From Astropecten irregularis (Eukaryota > Echinodermata > Asteroidea > Paxillosida > Astropectinidae): a stretch of 64,000 bases of DNA. The stretch is taken from assembly GCA_963971285.1 (NCBI GenBank), contig OZ020258.1, forward strand, positions 15,517,390 through 15,581,389, written 5' to 3'. Numbering within the stretch: the first letter of the stretch is position 1; every line of letters starts with the position of its first letter. The translations under genes were made by a program, and so were the position numbers. This document shows positions 10,600 through 23,099 of this stretch, in pieces. The notes under the pieces are model-generated. The model saw nothing but the letters and a program-made list of their open reading frames with translations, did not search any database and was not told the DNA's origin.

Positions 10600-13280
10600 A
10601 TGTATCTTTGCAATGGATATAATTATTGGCGAGTTGCCAATACGATATCTTACTAATGTCTGTGGGTTGTTTGTGGTGAGTAAAGAAAGTTGCCTAGAAA
10701 GAAAGCCCGAGGAGTTTTGCACAGATGCATTACATATGAAAATTGCCTTCATAATACTTTACGAGTTCTAAATGTTCAGTTTATGCTATTCTGAATTCAC
10801 TAATCTGCTCGAATGGGATTATCTCATTCGGCTTTTATGTCTTATGTTGAAAATCAGCCCTCCCAATCCCCTATAATACTATTATATCAGCTTAACATTT
10901 ATTCCTGGAAGCACAAAACCCACAATTGAATCTGCACATGGAGAAAGGAAGATGAAACTTTATCTTGCCGATGGTCAACTGCCCCCCCCCCCCTCACCAT
11001 AAATGCCATTTTGCAAAATGTCAACGAGGAAGGATGTCACTATTCTTAAATAATAAACAGGCCTACATACAGAGAACTATATATTGCGTTATGGGGTGAC
11101 ATTTCCATAGGGTTATGTACAAAACTTGACCTACCTATTTTTAAACATCCTCCAAAATAATGAACGTGAAATTTACATGTTCATATTGAGAGCATTTTCT
11201 GCCTTATATAAACATTTGGACAGTAAATATATGTCTTTAAAAGGAGACTGGGATGTTACGGTCGACCTCCAAATGTCGCCCTTTAAGTACATGGTCGCCA
11301 TAACCTTCGCTGAAATACGAAAACTGGTCTACTACCTGTGTGTTAATGAGCAAAGATACACACACTATAATTATATACCAGTAGATGAGGACCATTCTGA
11401 TGCTTATATCTTCATATTTGTATATCGAGGTCTGTTTAGGTATAGCACAAATTCATCTAAGGCTGTGGGTTGAATCTAACGTCGTGATGTACACATTCCT
11501 GCACACGCCTGTGCAATTGGGAGCTGACATTCACAAAAGGCCCGTACTTTGAGGCAAAAGAGAGCAAATAATCATTCATTAGAAGACGTCATGGGTGAGC
11601 GAAGTCCATCATAAACGACAACGTTTACAAGCATTTATTTTTGTCAATTGAAATCACTAACATTGAAGATGATGTACTGGTTGGAAGCGAAAAGACACCG
11701 GTTCTCTTGCATGGCGGTTCATTACGAGGGTTTGTTAATGCAGACTTGAAAACACCCCTCATGGGCGGGGCTTCGCTATTCGCACCGGCGCCGCATATAT
11801 TTAAGATATGACGTCATAAGCAGGATAATGCATGCCTTTAGTAGAACCTCACGCAATGCATACATGTACAGGGTTCACGACTTCAAAGTAGGATCATCTT
11901 TGCTATTTACTTGACATTTATGCTGCAGATGAATACGGCTGCCCAAATTTGAGCACAGTTATTTTGTGCGGGATATTTGTGATTGGTTTAGTATTTTTAA
12001 CAAATCGTATCTTAGTCCAACGAAGTATGTGTAATAAGATGCTTTGTACTAAATAGGGAACAGTACTATACATATAAACTTAGAAGGAAAAAAACGAAAA
12101 CGGCTGCTTTCTTGTTTATGTACTTTCCTGAAAAAGGAGAATTAAAGGAAAAAAAAAAAAAATCATTCCCGATCATAACATTATAATAATCTATATTATA
12201 TAGAATTCCAGAATTTGAACGATTTGTATGCTTTGAGCAGCAGTGCCTATGAATTAAATAACTCAGAGAGGAAATATCTTAACTGTCTGAAATAAATTAG
12301 GTTTCCGGGAGTCTGAGATACTTCAATTATAATTTTGTAACATATTATCAGCTTAAAAAAAGTAAATACCATAATTTATTGAACAATTTATTTGTACAGT
12401 TGTTAATGTCTGAAAAACAACTATTTAACCCAAAGCAAAATTAAATGACACAAGCCAAATCAAGAGAAAACATCAACAATAGAAAACCCAAAAAAATCTA
12501 AACAGAAACAAAATCTAAACACCAAAAAACAAAAACAAAAGTGAAGAACGTCTGCCCTCACGTCCGTTAGCAGGTAGCTTGGTTCACGACACCTGCCCAG
12601 GGTATGGGGTTAATTATACAAGACGCGTTAGAATAATTTTGGATGTTGAAATTGGATAGCGGTTGATTATCTACGGGGACATGGGAGTGATTGAGGAGGA
12701 TCTGGAGGAGAGGTGGACACGAACACGAGGCAGGGGTCATTCACTCAAAAGTACTGATGGTGATGAAGATAGAATTCTGAGGAGCTTGAGGTGGAATAGT
12801 GTGATACAGGACATGGGATCATCGTAGGCCCATCTGACATGTCAAGATGTGCTTGGATAAATAACTACAAGAAATTATATGCGTGAAAACAAAATGACGG
12901 GGACACTTCAGCAGCGCAAAGTGCCTGTCCTTTTGACCCTTCCCATGTTTTCATTAAACATCTTAAAGGGCGGAGATTTTGTGCTAGAGATCAGGAGTGC
13001 TGTGAAATTAAAACAAATTAAAAGACACTGAATGATAGCATACTGGGCTTTCCCTAACAAAACACTTTTAGGAAAGAAAACGGGATAAAGAAATGGTACG
13101 GGGTGATGGATATTCGACTGGTTTATGTTGCAGAGAAAACGCCTGATGAAGTTCGATGTAAATGTATAGAAGGGATTGAATTCAACGATGAATAGATTCA
13201 GTTCACTTAAAGGCCTTCCTTTTAGACCAATACCAACCAAGTGCTGACGTATTACTGTAATTAAGCAGTTTGAAGGGGAC
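10600..13280. other. No recognised gene; promoter-like cluster near 11763-11816
   Basis: Two moderately long open frames (11126-11473 plus; 12908-13318 minus) show no recognisable domain. Neither begins with a good ATG context, and the second runs into a MITE, so I treat both as chance frames. The promoter-like cluster is listed separately. Confidence 0.35.
11763..11816 (+). promoter_or_regulatory. Possible core promoter: GC box, TATA-like box, CRE
   Basis: Within 54 bp there is a GC box GGGCGGGGC (11763-11771), a GC-rich CACCGGCGCC, a TATA-like TATATTTAAG (11796-11805) and a perfect CRE palindrome TGACGTCA (11809-11816). No downstream coding exon can be assigned. The cluster may be coincidence. 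Confidence 0.2.
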
Positions 13281-13283
13281 TGA

Positions 13284-13556
13284 TTAAAAGTAAAATACAG
13301 GATTGGTAACGCACCCAAACAGAAATCTTCACATATTTACGTCTAACTTTCAGGGTATGAAGGTGGTGCCGGTAGAAACATACCGTTAAAATATTTCCGT
13401 CTGAAATGGTGTATTTATCCAGAAATTAGTAAAACAAAGACCGAAAACAGTTTTGATCTCGGGGTATGATCAAAACCATTCTTTATGTTTATAAGAAAAA
13501 TGATATGGTTTTTCGCTATTTTCTCGTGACTCAGATGTCAGATTGAGCTCAATTAA
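13284..13556 (+). mobile_element. MITE family B, copy truncated at the right end
   Basis: It starts TTAAAAGTAAAATACAGGATTGG and carries the B interior (CTTTCAGGGTATGAAGGTGG, AACATACCGTTAAAATATTT, GAAATGGTGTATTTATCCAG) and the central TTTTGATCTCGGGGTATGATC palindrome. It stops after GATTGAGCTCAA. The normal right end with CCAATCATGTATTATACC is missing. Confidence 0.75.
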
Positions 13557-13879
13557 ATTTAGTGTCAGTGCTGTATTTTGTCAATTGTCGTATTCACAGC
13601 AAGAATCCTAGGAACATTTCCACAAATATTAGAATACTACAATACTTCACTTTATATGATCTTCTGTACATGTGCTGTACTGAGAATTGATACATAAACA
13701 CCACAAGGCCACCTTCTAGAGATAATAATGGAGGTAAAACAGATCGTGATATAAGAAGACATTTTCAGATTATGGATTCAAGTCACCATAATCTGAATTG
13801 ATATGAAGGTCGTATGATGTCGGTGGAGTATGGTCAGACTGTTTGGTCAGGATACATGATGTAGTGTGCTAGCTCCATG

Positions 13880-14178
13880 CAGGCGCGGTTCTACGGGGGC
13901 TACAGGGGGCTGTACCCCCCCCCCCCTCAATTTTGTATAGCCCTTCCAAAATAAAACGGAAAAAAATGCAGGAAATTGGGAAACTACTGGATCTTTTAAG
14001 TTATTACGCGCCAATTACTTGACAAACGCGCTGTGTATGGCTATATGTTGCTTTTCGACACCTAATAAGATGACGTCACATGCGAAGGGTCTAGCCCCCT
14101 CCAAAAAATAAATAAATAAATAAATAATGTTGCTCTTCTAGTCCCCCCCCCTAAATATTGGCTCTAGAACCGCGCCTG
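13880..14178. mobile_element. hAT-type MITE, 299 bp
   Basis: The termini are CAGGCGCGGTTCTA and its inverse TAGAACCGCGCCTG. The flanks are GCTCCATG on the left and GCTCCACG on the right, an 8-bp target-site duplication with one mismatch. Eight-bp duplications and CAGG... termini are typical of hAT transposons. The interior has no transposase and includes C runs and an AAAT microsatellite near 14109. A short relative is at 59394-59492. Confidence 0.8.
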
Positions 14179-14199
14179 GCTCCACGAGAGACCAGAAAA

Positions 14200-17100
14200 C
14201 CTGTCTTTGCTCGTTCAAAATGTACACAAAAGGAAGGAAGAATTTGCTCAGATAAAAAAGCAACTATGCACCCCTATCTTTTTTCTTTATGTATACAATG
14301 TTGTACGTCAATGGTATACATCTTTCAGTGCACAGCAGCAAAACGGCAGGGTCGAGATCACCATTAGAATGATTCGTCTTTCTCTGTCTTTCTTCTCTTC
14401 CCTTTTTTTGTTTGCGGATTCAGGGGAGAAAGTCGGAATATTAAGCGTTTGTGTCTGCTAAGGCAGGATGCAGCTGAGAGCATGTGATGATGACATGGAT
14501 CAGAATGGAGCGGAGCTTGAGCTAGGTAGATGAATAGACGTTAATCCAGTCTGTTGGCTTCTAATCGCCATTTCTATATGATGCTGATTGGCAGAGATGA
14601 GAACGCTGATGGTCAGAATGACTTACCAGTAGGCAATAGGCTTGATTCAAGTCTGCAACGGTACTCCTTCAATGTCAAATATCCCTTGCAATAATGTCGG
14701 TGCTTACTCGAATTAGTGGCTCGAGATTTGCAACCAACGAGTACATTGGGAGAATGGTTTTCATTAAAATGTGATTGGTAACTGTCTACAAGAAAATTAT
14801 TTTGGAACTGTGCTTCTTTTAGATTACATCTGTTGATTGGCATTTGATGAACAGTCTGGGTAAATAAGCCGACGTTTAAAGGAGTATCTCTTCACACATC
14901 ATCCATGAAACCACAATGATTAAAACGTGTTCAGCAAAATCAAACACACAAATCAGAAGCCCCGAGATCCATAATTCATTACTGCTGATAGTTTTCAATA
15001 GGAATACTGCGAATTGAACGGAATTCAGTCCGTGAAATTAAGACTTGAAATAAGGTCATATGTTAGATGGTCCAGGTGTTGAAATGGATGAGATGAAGGC
15101 TACGTGGATATTGGGGATCAGGGAACGAGGTGGGAGAAACACAGACTGATTTGACTTCATGAGTAAATAGGCCTTAGTGTAGGGGCATAAGGGCAATAGA
15201 TTTGCCTGTGTTGGATGAGACCAAGAACTATTTCAATGAAAGCAATATGAAGCGGTTATTTACTAGAGATGGTGACACATTTTGTTGTCTTATTTCGTTT
15301 ATGAAATGAAGGTGTGACGTCAGAAAGGGCAAAGAAGTAGTCAACAGGAATCAGGAAATGTTTGTAAAATAAATGTATCTGTTGGGAGATTTAATTTAAA
15401 TGTAAAAAAAAAAGAAAGAATGTAAAACTAAATATTTCACTTAAAAAATAAATTGTTCGAATATTAAAGAGTTCAATGTGTACAACTGTCATAATTCGTT
15501 GTAAAGTGTGTATTGATTTTAGTTACTTTTGTCTATATCCGTGAATATAAGTGTATGTTGGCTTGTATTACATGTACTGGTACTCTGGTAGTATCAGTTT
15601 AACAACCTAGAAAGGTAGCAGCTCTAGCGCCCTCTCGTGTTCATTTCAGATGAATTGTTGTAACATTGTTGAGCGGAAAGCCTAATATTTAGGCCTAATA
15701 GTCTTAGACGATGCAAATGGACTCCGTTCACACAAACACACTTTTTCTTTTTCAAATTTAATACATAATACATTGAAGTAATGGAGACTGTTTTAAGATA
15801 TATTAATAAAACGTTAAAGTCCACATTCCACAAAAAATTATAATCACCGGAAGCTAAAACGAAACATTTCATTTGAAAATCAAGTAGGTAGCTGCAATGG
15901 TGTTAACAATCGTCATTTTTTAAATATAATTTATATAAATAAAACCCTGGATTTAATGACGGTCGGTATTATAATATGGGAAATGATAAAAACCTATTAA
16001 GTTTCAGTCTGTAAACTTACTATTTATTTAGTGAATTGTATAACAACAACGTGAACGTGCTCAAAATGTGTAAAATAAAAAAAGGTAACCGATATTGGTT
16101 ATTTCACTCACATCTAGTTTGATAGAACATTCACAGATTTGTTTGAATGTTAAACATTGATGATTGGAATGAATGTTCTGTTCCAAAATAAGACTGCATG
16201 AACGAGGTCACGTAAATCACCAAACATTATAATTACATTATATGAATTGATTTGTTTGGTTTATAAGGATGCCCAGTACTTATAAAGAAAAAAGCACTTG
16301 ATTGGAAGTGTAATAAACTGATAATAAAAGGAAAAACCAATATTGACAACTGCACACATCGCTGGGCATTATGTGATGTGGCAGTGGCGATGACTCACCA
16401 TGCATGCGCATTGGCTTCAACGCCGTAGTATCCCACTTGCATAATGCCTAGTGTTTGGATAAGTGGCGCATAGTATAGGAATTCACTAGGGATATATGGG
16501 AGGCAAGCAATTGCATGCAAAGATGTTGGCAGTGTTTTCTCGAGTTCACCATTACTGCCACTGGCCAATAATAAAGAAAACAATCCATAATACATGTAAA
16601 GAATTATTCACAAGGTTAAGCCTGTACACACAGGATTCATGACAATATTCGGAATAATGAAAATGTGCTAACAGATGTAAATGGTATATTAACTGGACGT
16701 GTTTAGGTAATACATAAAGAGCATAGGTCGGGTCTGTTTAACATTTACAGTAGTATACGGACATGTCTTGTATTTGATGACATATCAAAATGGTGGATAA
16801 AAATCCAACATTTCTCACTGGTTCTCACGTAAAACAAATACATGATTGATTTTCAAAAGGATAGATAGGCCCCCTATCTGAAAGAAAACAAATGATGCAG
16901 TATTTCCAATCACATCTGATTCATCTATGATTGTGCTTGACAGAATGCAGTCCTGAAGCCTATGCATGTTATTTCGATTCTGATGAATAAATCAAGAGAA
17001 ATATCACATTTTACAAAATCATGTCAAATCGCGACCTATTTGCTATTTTACCGTTAACTCAAATTGATTTGACTACATTTACTCTTAAGTACAAATGGCT

Positions 17101-19130
17101 AGGGCACGATGTGACATGTAACATTAAATTGGCTTTCTCTCTAGATAGGCATCCGTGGAATGAAATCAAATATATTGTGTCATAGACACGATAATCCGCC
17201 TGCAAGTGATGCAAATCGTTATTGAAAGGTATTCTTTTATGAATATATCACTTTAAAACACGCCTTGATCATAGAGAATATTACATTCAGCTATGTGCAA
17301 GCTCTCGTAATTCTGTCATCGAAATTGAGAAGAATCTTGGTGAAAGATTTGACTGAGAATATTCTCAATTAACCATTACCTAATCAAGCCTCGTGGTGTG
17401 TTCCATGATAGTAATGCAGACAAGTATTGATGTCTGGTTGGAATATCCCACGGGAGCTGGTGAGGTGTCGTAACGAAGATTAGGTGTTCCGTGCAGGTTC
17501 TAATTTATTAATCAAATGCGCATATAAAAGTCATGGGAGAATTGAACGATTATTTTCACCCTCATGCGTGTGATTACCATTCCGTGCGGGAAGCAAAAAT
17601 TCATTATCTCAAAGATTTGGCCGGATACCAAATCTCTTTCAACATCTCCCGGTGACCGCAATTATTTTAAAATTCATATTCCCGATAAGCATAGGTCTAA
17701 AACAATCAGATAAAGAGCTTGCAAAGGAAATGCGGAGAAACAAAAAGACAGAAAAAAAATTCAGAGAAGTTCTAGAGGCGATGACTATTCGCGCTCTGCA
17801 AGCCGACATGTTTCGCGCAAAAAATTATAAAAGAGCGCGAAAAAAAATGCACTTGCGCGGGTCCGTATGTGCGGTGTAATGAGTAGAGCAGCCTTTAGGA
17901 GACGACATGCCGACACACACAAACCACCAATATACTGTGTGAATGACGATAATTATCTCTGGGTGAGAACTGGCAATTCCTTTGCTCGATTTCACGGCAA
18001 TTCATCGAGAAACAAAATGGGTTAGAGGTAGATATATGAAGAACTGAAATATATTGCACTCACACTTCCAGCAATTGAGCACGTTCTATGAGGCCATTTA
18101 TCAGCAGATATCAGGATACGTGAGTTGAACGGACAAAGTGTTAAACAGTCATGTTTGAAACAATACAAAACAAACAGCACAATTCTTAAGAACATAGTAT
18201 AAAACAAACAGCGTTTGTTGAAATATGGATTGAATTACTACCAAAAATTCTCAATCTATTTATGAAAGCGTATTATTTATATGCTATGGATATGCTATGC
18301 AGGAAAATTATATCATCGGAATGGGCGTAGTTTCACCTACCACTAAATAACATCCCCACTTTTACACCTTACAAAAAACGGAAAGGGCGGTGCCTTGTTA
18401 TTAACCTTTACAGACAGTTCATCTGTAAAGGTTTTGCTCTTACTGCTCTTAATGGAGCTTTTGCTCTTACTCTGTACTTGAATAAATTCAGAGGAGTATT
18501 TTTTTTTTTACAAATCTCAAAGGATTCATATTGTGAGTGGTTGTATCTTGATTGATGAAATGTTCACCGCTATAGCATGCAAATGTCATATGTATACAAA
18601 GTGCTGTTTTAGTCAATCTTTTTAAAGAAATTGTATCAGTTTGAGTTCATCTGAACTTTTAAATTATGTTATTTCAGCTTCAAAATAAAAGCGACATAAT
18701 TTACCTTAGCGATATTTGAATCGATTCTGGTTTATGCACCATGCATAGAATCAACATTTTGGTAATCGATTCCTTATACTAGGATGTCCGTTAGCTCTGT
18801 AGGGTGCCGTCATAATTTGATTTTCAAGGGGCAGTAGAATACAGCAGGCATTCTAGATCAATATTAAGGAAAAACTTCTTGCCAGCGAATAACATGCAGT
18901 CTTTTGAAACGTGTTTTTCTTGTGAATGTAATTCAGGTTAACTGTAGTTTCTTTTAAAAATAACCAACCTGGAAAAGGCAAACAAACCAGCCTAATTTAC
19001 AATCTGGTCGGTATTGATGATGCCACAGTTTCTGCAACCAATCACTGAAAGTGTATAGAATTCAATGATTCTTCATAATGTCCTGTACGTTTTGACTTTG
19101 TATCCAATGCTTTACACTCAAACTTATGAG
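14200..19130. other. No recognised gene; possible E2F/TATA cluster near 17811
   Basis: This stretch of nearly 5 kb has only short open frames without recognisable domains. No repeat family described elsewhere in the window is visible in it. The one notable motif, at 17811-17842, is listed separately. Confidence 0.35.
17811..17842. promoter_or_regulatory. Symmetric E2F-like sites around a TATA box
   Basis: TTTCGCGC (17811-17818) and its inverse GCGCGAAA (17835-17842) flank TATAAAA (17826-17832). TTTCGCGC matches the E2F consensus. The arrangement could be a promoter, but no exon is attached, and a palindromic remnant of a mobile element is equally possible. Confidence 0.25.
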
Positions 19131-19137
19131 GTGTTCG

Positions 19138-19503
19138 TTAAAGGTACAGTACAAGACTGGTAACATATCCAAACAGAAATGTTCACAGATTTATGTATAA
19201 TTTTTAGGCTATGAATATGGTGATGGTAGAAACATACCTTTAAAAAGTCTCCAGCTGAAATGCTGAAAAGCTGAAATCAGTACACAAAACAACAGCAAAA
19301 ACAGTTTTGATCTCGAGGTAAGATCAAAACCATTTTTTATGTTTTATGAGAAACAATTGAGTTAGGTTTTTACTATTTTCTTGTGACTCAGATGACAGAG
19401 TGAGCTCAAATTTTCACAGGTATATCATTCCATGTACATGTTGGATTAGACAAAGAGTGAGTGCTGTTCTGTGACCTTCACCAATCAAGTATTTTACCTT
19501 CAA
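19138..19503 (+). mobile_element. MITE family B, full length
   Basis: It starts TTAAAGGTACAGTACAAGAC and ends CCAATCAAGTATTTTACCTTCAA. The interior shows the B pattern, including GGCTATGAATATGGTGATGG, the TTTTGATCTCGAGGTAAGATC palindrome and GTGAGTGCTGTTCTGTGACC. It lies 121 bp from a family A copy in the opposite orientation. Confidence 0.8.
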
Positions 19504-19624
19504 GTAACAAAAACGTGCAGCGTTTGAATGTGTCTTTTTTGCTTTACTAATGGAGTATTTAGGGACGTTGGGGACTGTTGGGCGCAGCATGAGCACTTAC
19601 TTGAACGTTGGCTCTGCTCAATGT

Positions 19625-20145
19625 TTAAAGGTAATATCATACTTTGGTTTTCGTCAAAGAAATGCAGATTCTGGGGCAAAAATATCAAGGAAGATACAGT
19701 AACAGTCATCTGTGAAAATTGCAGATTGCATACATAAAATGGATCAGAGGATATCCATTTTATGTATGGATCAATTTTATGTATGCTTCCTTCATTTGCA
19801 CGTTCGTGTATTTTGTCATTCAGCCTTTGAGAAAGATCCTGCTAGGATCGAAACGCGTCAGGCCCTCTTAACTTTAAGCATTTGATATATTTCAGGTCAT
19901 TTTGGCTGATGAGCAGTTTGCAGCAGTTTATTACTTGTATTTCTCTTTTATTTTTTATCTTTAAAAGATCAAAAATACTTTGGGTCACTGGTTTTACTCT
20001 TTTCTTGATAAATACAGCATTTCAATCAGAAACATTGTAACGGTATGTTTCTACCATCGCCATCTTTATACCCTGTAAGTTTTAAGTGAATCTGTGAAAA
20101 TTTCTGTTTTGGTATGTTAATACCAAAGTGTGATATTACCTTTAA
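19625..20145 (-). mobile_element. MITE family A, interrupted by about 220 bp
   Basis: Both termini are intact: TTAAAGGTAATATCATACTT at the left and GTGTGATATTACCTTTAA at the right. The A interior breaks near 19721 and resumes near 19940. The inserted part holds a 16-bp-arm hairpin of ATCCATTTTATGTATG (about 19729-19768), the ribozyme-like motif at 19822-19872, and TGATGAGCAGTTTGCAGCAG, which recurs inverted at 44277-44300. Confidence 0.75.
19822..19872 (+). ncRNA. Hammerhead-ribozyme-like motif, copy 1
   Basis: The order is AGCCTTTGAGAAA, then arm GATCC, loop TGCTA, arm GGATC, then GAAACGCGTCAGGCC. The outer GCCT can pair with AGGC. The hairpin followed by GAAAC resembles stem II plus the GAAA core of hammerhead ribozymes found in Penelope-like retroelements. 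The other half of the core (CUGANGA) is not matched exactly, so activity is doubtful. Confidence 0.35.
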
Positions 20146-20149
20146 ACGT

Positions 20150-21535
20150 TCATGAACGACCCAGAATTTGGAGAAAGAAACGGTATGCACTGACATCAGT
20201 TTCATAGGCTCATGTTGTTTTAGGGAAGAAGTATTAAAATACATTTAAGCATCATCTTAACTGGGAAAGTCAACCCCTAAAGCCACAAGATTAACATAAA
20301 GAGGTATTTCCTTTATGTTACTGTAGACTACGTTAATTAAGCTGTTTTGTGGTTATGAGAGATATGTTCATTTAAACCGTATGCTGACCAGTAAACAGAT
20401 TGTAATTTGAATAAGCTAGTTCTGCTTGAAAACTATATGGCCGACTAAAAGCCACTTTTTAATACTCGAGTCAATACCAAGATAAGAAGCGATCACTATG
20501 ATTTTAAATATAAGAAGCACTTAAAGATGAAGCGGTAAGGATGTACGTAGGTAATAAGACCTGTACTATTCAATCAACCACCTATGGTCACAGACAGGTG
20601 AAAAACAAATTTGCTTCGTATTAGAAAGGGTTCGTTTAATATTCCATGATAAGAATGGCCTTGACCAAGGCATAAACTTGAATTGAGCATCTTACGCTAG
20701 AGTGGTAGCCATTATCAGTACATGCATTTCAATTATGGTTGAGCAAAAGACAGCTCAAGGGCAGGCCCGAAGAAGAAATGGCTCTTTTGTTTAGAAATGG
20801 TTCCTAAATGGCCCCAAACCACGAGTTAAAAACTGCGCAGAGAAAGGAGAGGTCATTCATACATAGAAACGTCTAATGTCGTCCTGGTCTTTGAATTATT
20901 CTTCGTGGCAGCAAGGTGTCCACATAATGCGCAGTACGTTTCACAATAGGTAGATTGACAATTTAATTACTTAAACATGAAAAGTAACCGACGAACAGAG
21001 TTCCTTCATAAAAGCAGAGCCCTGTGCAGCATACACCATGGAGGTATATAGCCAAGTGCATCATAAAGAAGAATAATTAATCACGAAAAAGGGAAAAACG
21101 GCTGTCTTTTGTGCACGTGTGTGTGTCGTATTTTGTATGGCCCTCAGCAATAAATCAGTCTTTTTACCTCCCAAAGATCAGTTTCCTCTGAACAATAAAG
21201 CTGATATTCAGCTGTCTTGCACGAAGAATAACCTTGTTTCTATATCCATGCTGTGGGTTGTGTTTATATTATAGCTGAGCTCATTTTGATCTATGAAGCC
21301 CGACGGCTGATTAGTTTGCTTACGGAGTTCTATTCGGCACCTGTAAAAACATTAGGATTCGGACTAAATTACTTACTTTACCATAAACTATAAGCATACA
21401 TACATACAATTATCACTCAATACAAAAAGGAACAATACGAGCAAGTCTAACTTGGATCATTTAGATCAATCGCCCAATTTGTTCCCAAGTCTTCTTGCTG
21501 AAGTAATGTATACGATTGTATCACGTTTAAGCACG
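20150..21535. other. No recognised gene
   Basis: Only short chance open frames are present, with no repeat or RNA signature that I can support. Confidence 0.4.
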
Positions 21536-21539
21536 TTGG

Positions 21540-21855
21540 GACCATAGGTGGCAAGTAGTCACTCGCCTCTCACCAATGTGGCCTGAGTTCGATCCCGGCT
21601 TCGGTCACATGTGAGTTGTATGTTGGTTCTCTGCTATGTTACAAGGGTTTTTCTCTGGGTTCTCCGGTTTTCCTCCCTCCACAAAAATCAAACACTTTCG
21701 ATCTCAGGCTGTACTCCATGATCATATACGGGTTGATGTGGCTGGCAGCCAAGGGTGCCCATGCCGGCCGTTCAATCACGTTGTAGTCGCATCCTTTGCA
21801 ATTCAGCACCCTAGCTGCCAGTAAGGATGATCAGCCTCCCAAATTATTATTATAA
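21540..21855 (+). mobile_element. tRNA-derived SINE
   Basis: The head is tRNA-like, with a degraded A box (GGTGGCAAGTAGTCACTCGCC) and a B-box-like GAGTTCGATCCCGG. It is followed by a body with TACAAGGGTTTTTCTCTGGG, TTCTCCGGTTTTCCTCCCTCC, GGCTGTACTCCATGATCAT and an ATT-type tail near 21845. This architecture fits a Pol III SINE. From memory, similar bodies occur in echinoderms and other marine invertebrates, but I cannot name the family. Confidence 0.65.
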
Positions 21856-21859
21856 CGTA

Positions 21860-23095
21860 GTTATCTACGTATGCTTATAACTATACAAGACTAATGTATT
21901 CTACAAAGAAGTCAGTCTGCCATGGCTGCAGTGGTGTTTAGGACTCTATACCCAACCCCAGCCGCAAAACATGCATTGCCTTGGCCTTCCTTCCCCACAA
22001 TAAGCAACTACAGTATAAAGACGAGACAACCATCAAGGCAAGCCCAATGTCAAGATGCAATTCCATCAACTAGTCTGTATCACCCTACTGCACAGTGACA
22101 ATACGGTACAATCACTACTCCTACGATTATACTTTATCAGGAAATAATGCTTGTATAGCTTTATTGGTGGACATTTTTCATAATTTGCATTATTTTATCA
22201 ATCTGAAAATTACCATTTTTTTTCAAAAAGATAGTCACTGAGGGTTTATCAAATTCATTTAAATTCACAATTACATGTATTGTTTAAAATATTTTCATTT
22301 TAAAACGATGAATATTGTTATGTCTCTATACAAATTATGATGCATACATGAAAACATCGCTGTGCAGCCCTGTCGTTCAATTTACCGTCGATATACCGAG
22401 ACAAATACATAAATTAGGTATGACATTGCAGACAAGGCCTTCACTAACACGCCTGTCAGTTTAAAGGTGAATGGAACTAATCAATTTATTCTTTTGGAAG
22501 GCTATCACATCCAGACTACAGTGATACCATGTTAAGACACCTAGATAACAGTCCAGGTCCAACAGGAAGGTTATTGGGCTCGTCTTTGTAGAAACAAGAA
22601 AGATGCATGATCATTATATGGGTAAAGCGTGCGTCATGACATCATCATGTGTCTATGTAGCATCTACACCACCTAAATTACCAGCAACCTCATGCTTAAA
22701 CTAATTCCAGACACGATTGCAACTTCAGCGCGACATACTACGTCATCAAATACCCACCAACCAGAACGCGTTATAATAGCCCTGACGTCATTGGCAATAT
22801 GGTGACATGTTGGGCATGATGACGTAAGTTGCTGCATTACTGGTGATAATATCCAATCGAATGATTACAGAATGTCGCCTGGGCATTCTCCATGATGGTT
22901 TCTACGAAGCGCCGCTCGCAATGCTTAGGCAAGATCACATAATGACATGATTTCGGCCAAGGTAGCAGTATCATTTCTAAAAGGTTGTGCCAATTTGAAT
23001 GAAAGAAAAAAACATGTCTTCTACTTACTATAAAGATGGGTTGTATATATTATCACATAGCCACTGATGGTTACGTATGGTGGTTTTGCCTGTAG
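21860..23095. other. No recognised gene
   Basis: There are no recognisable exons or repeats. Two isolated TGACGT motifs occur near 22740-22800, without context. Confidence 0.4.
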
Positions 23096-23099
23096 ATAC

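Noticed and set aside
11126-11473. 115-codon plus-strand frame
   Set aside because: It has no ATG at its beginning, no recognisable domain and a composition like the surrounding AT-rich DNA.
12908-13318. 136-codon minus-strand frame
   Set aside because: It runs into a family B MITE, begins with a non-ATG codon and shows no known domain.
19899-19937. CTGATGAGC word as the missing hammerhead core half
   Set aside because: No paired stem II or GAAA follows it in the required order, so it does not complete a ribozyme with the motif at 19822.
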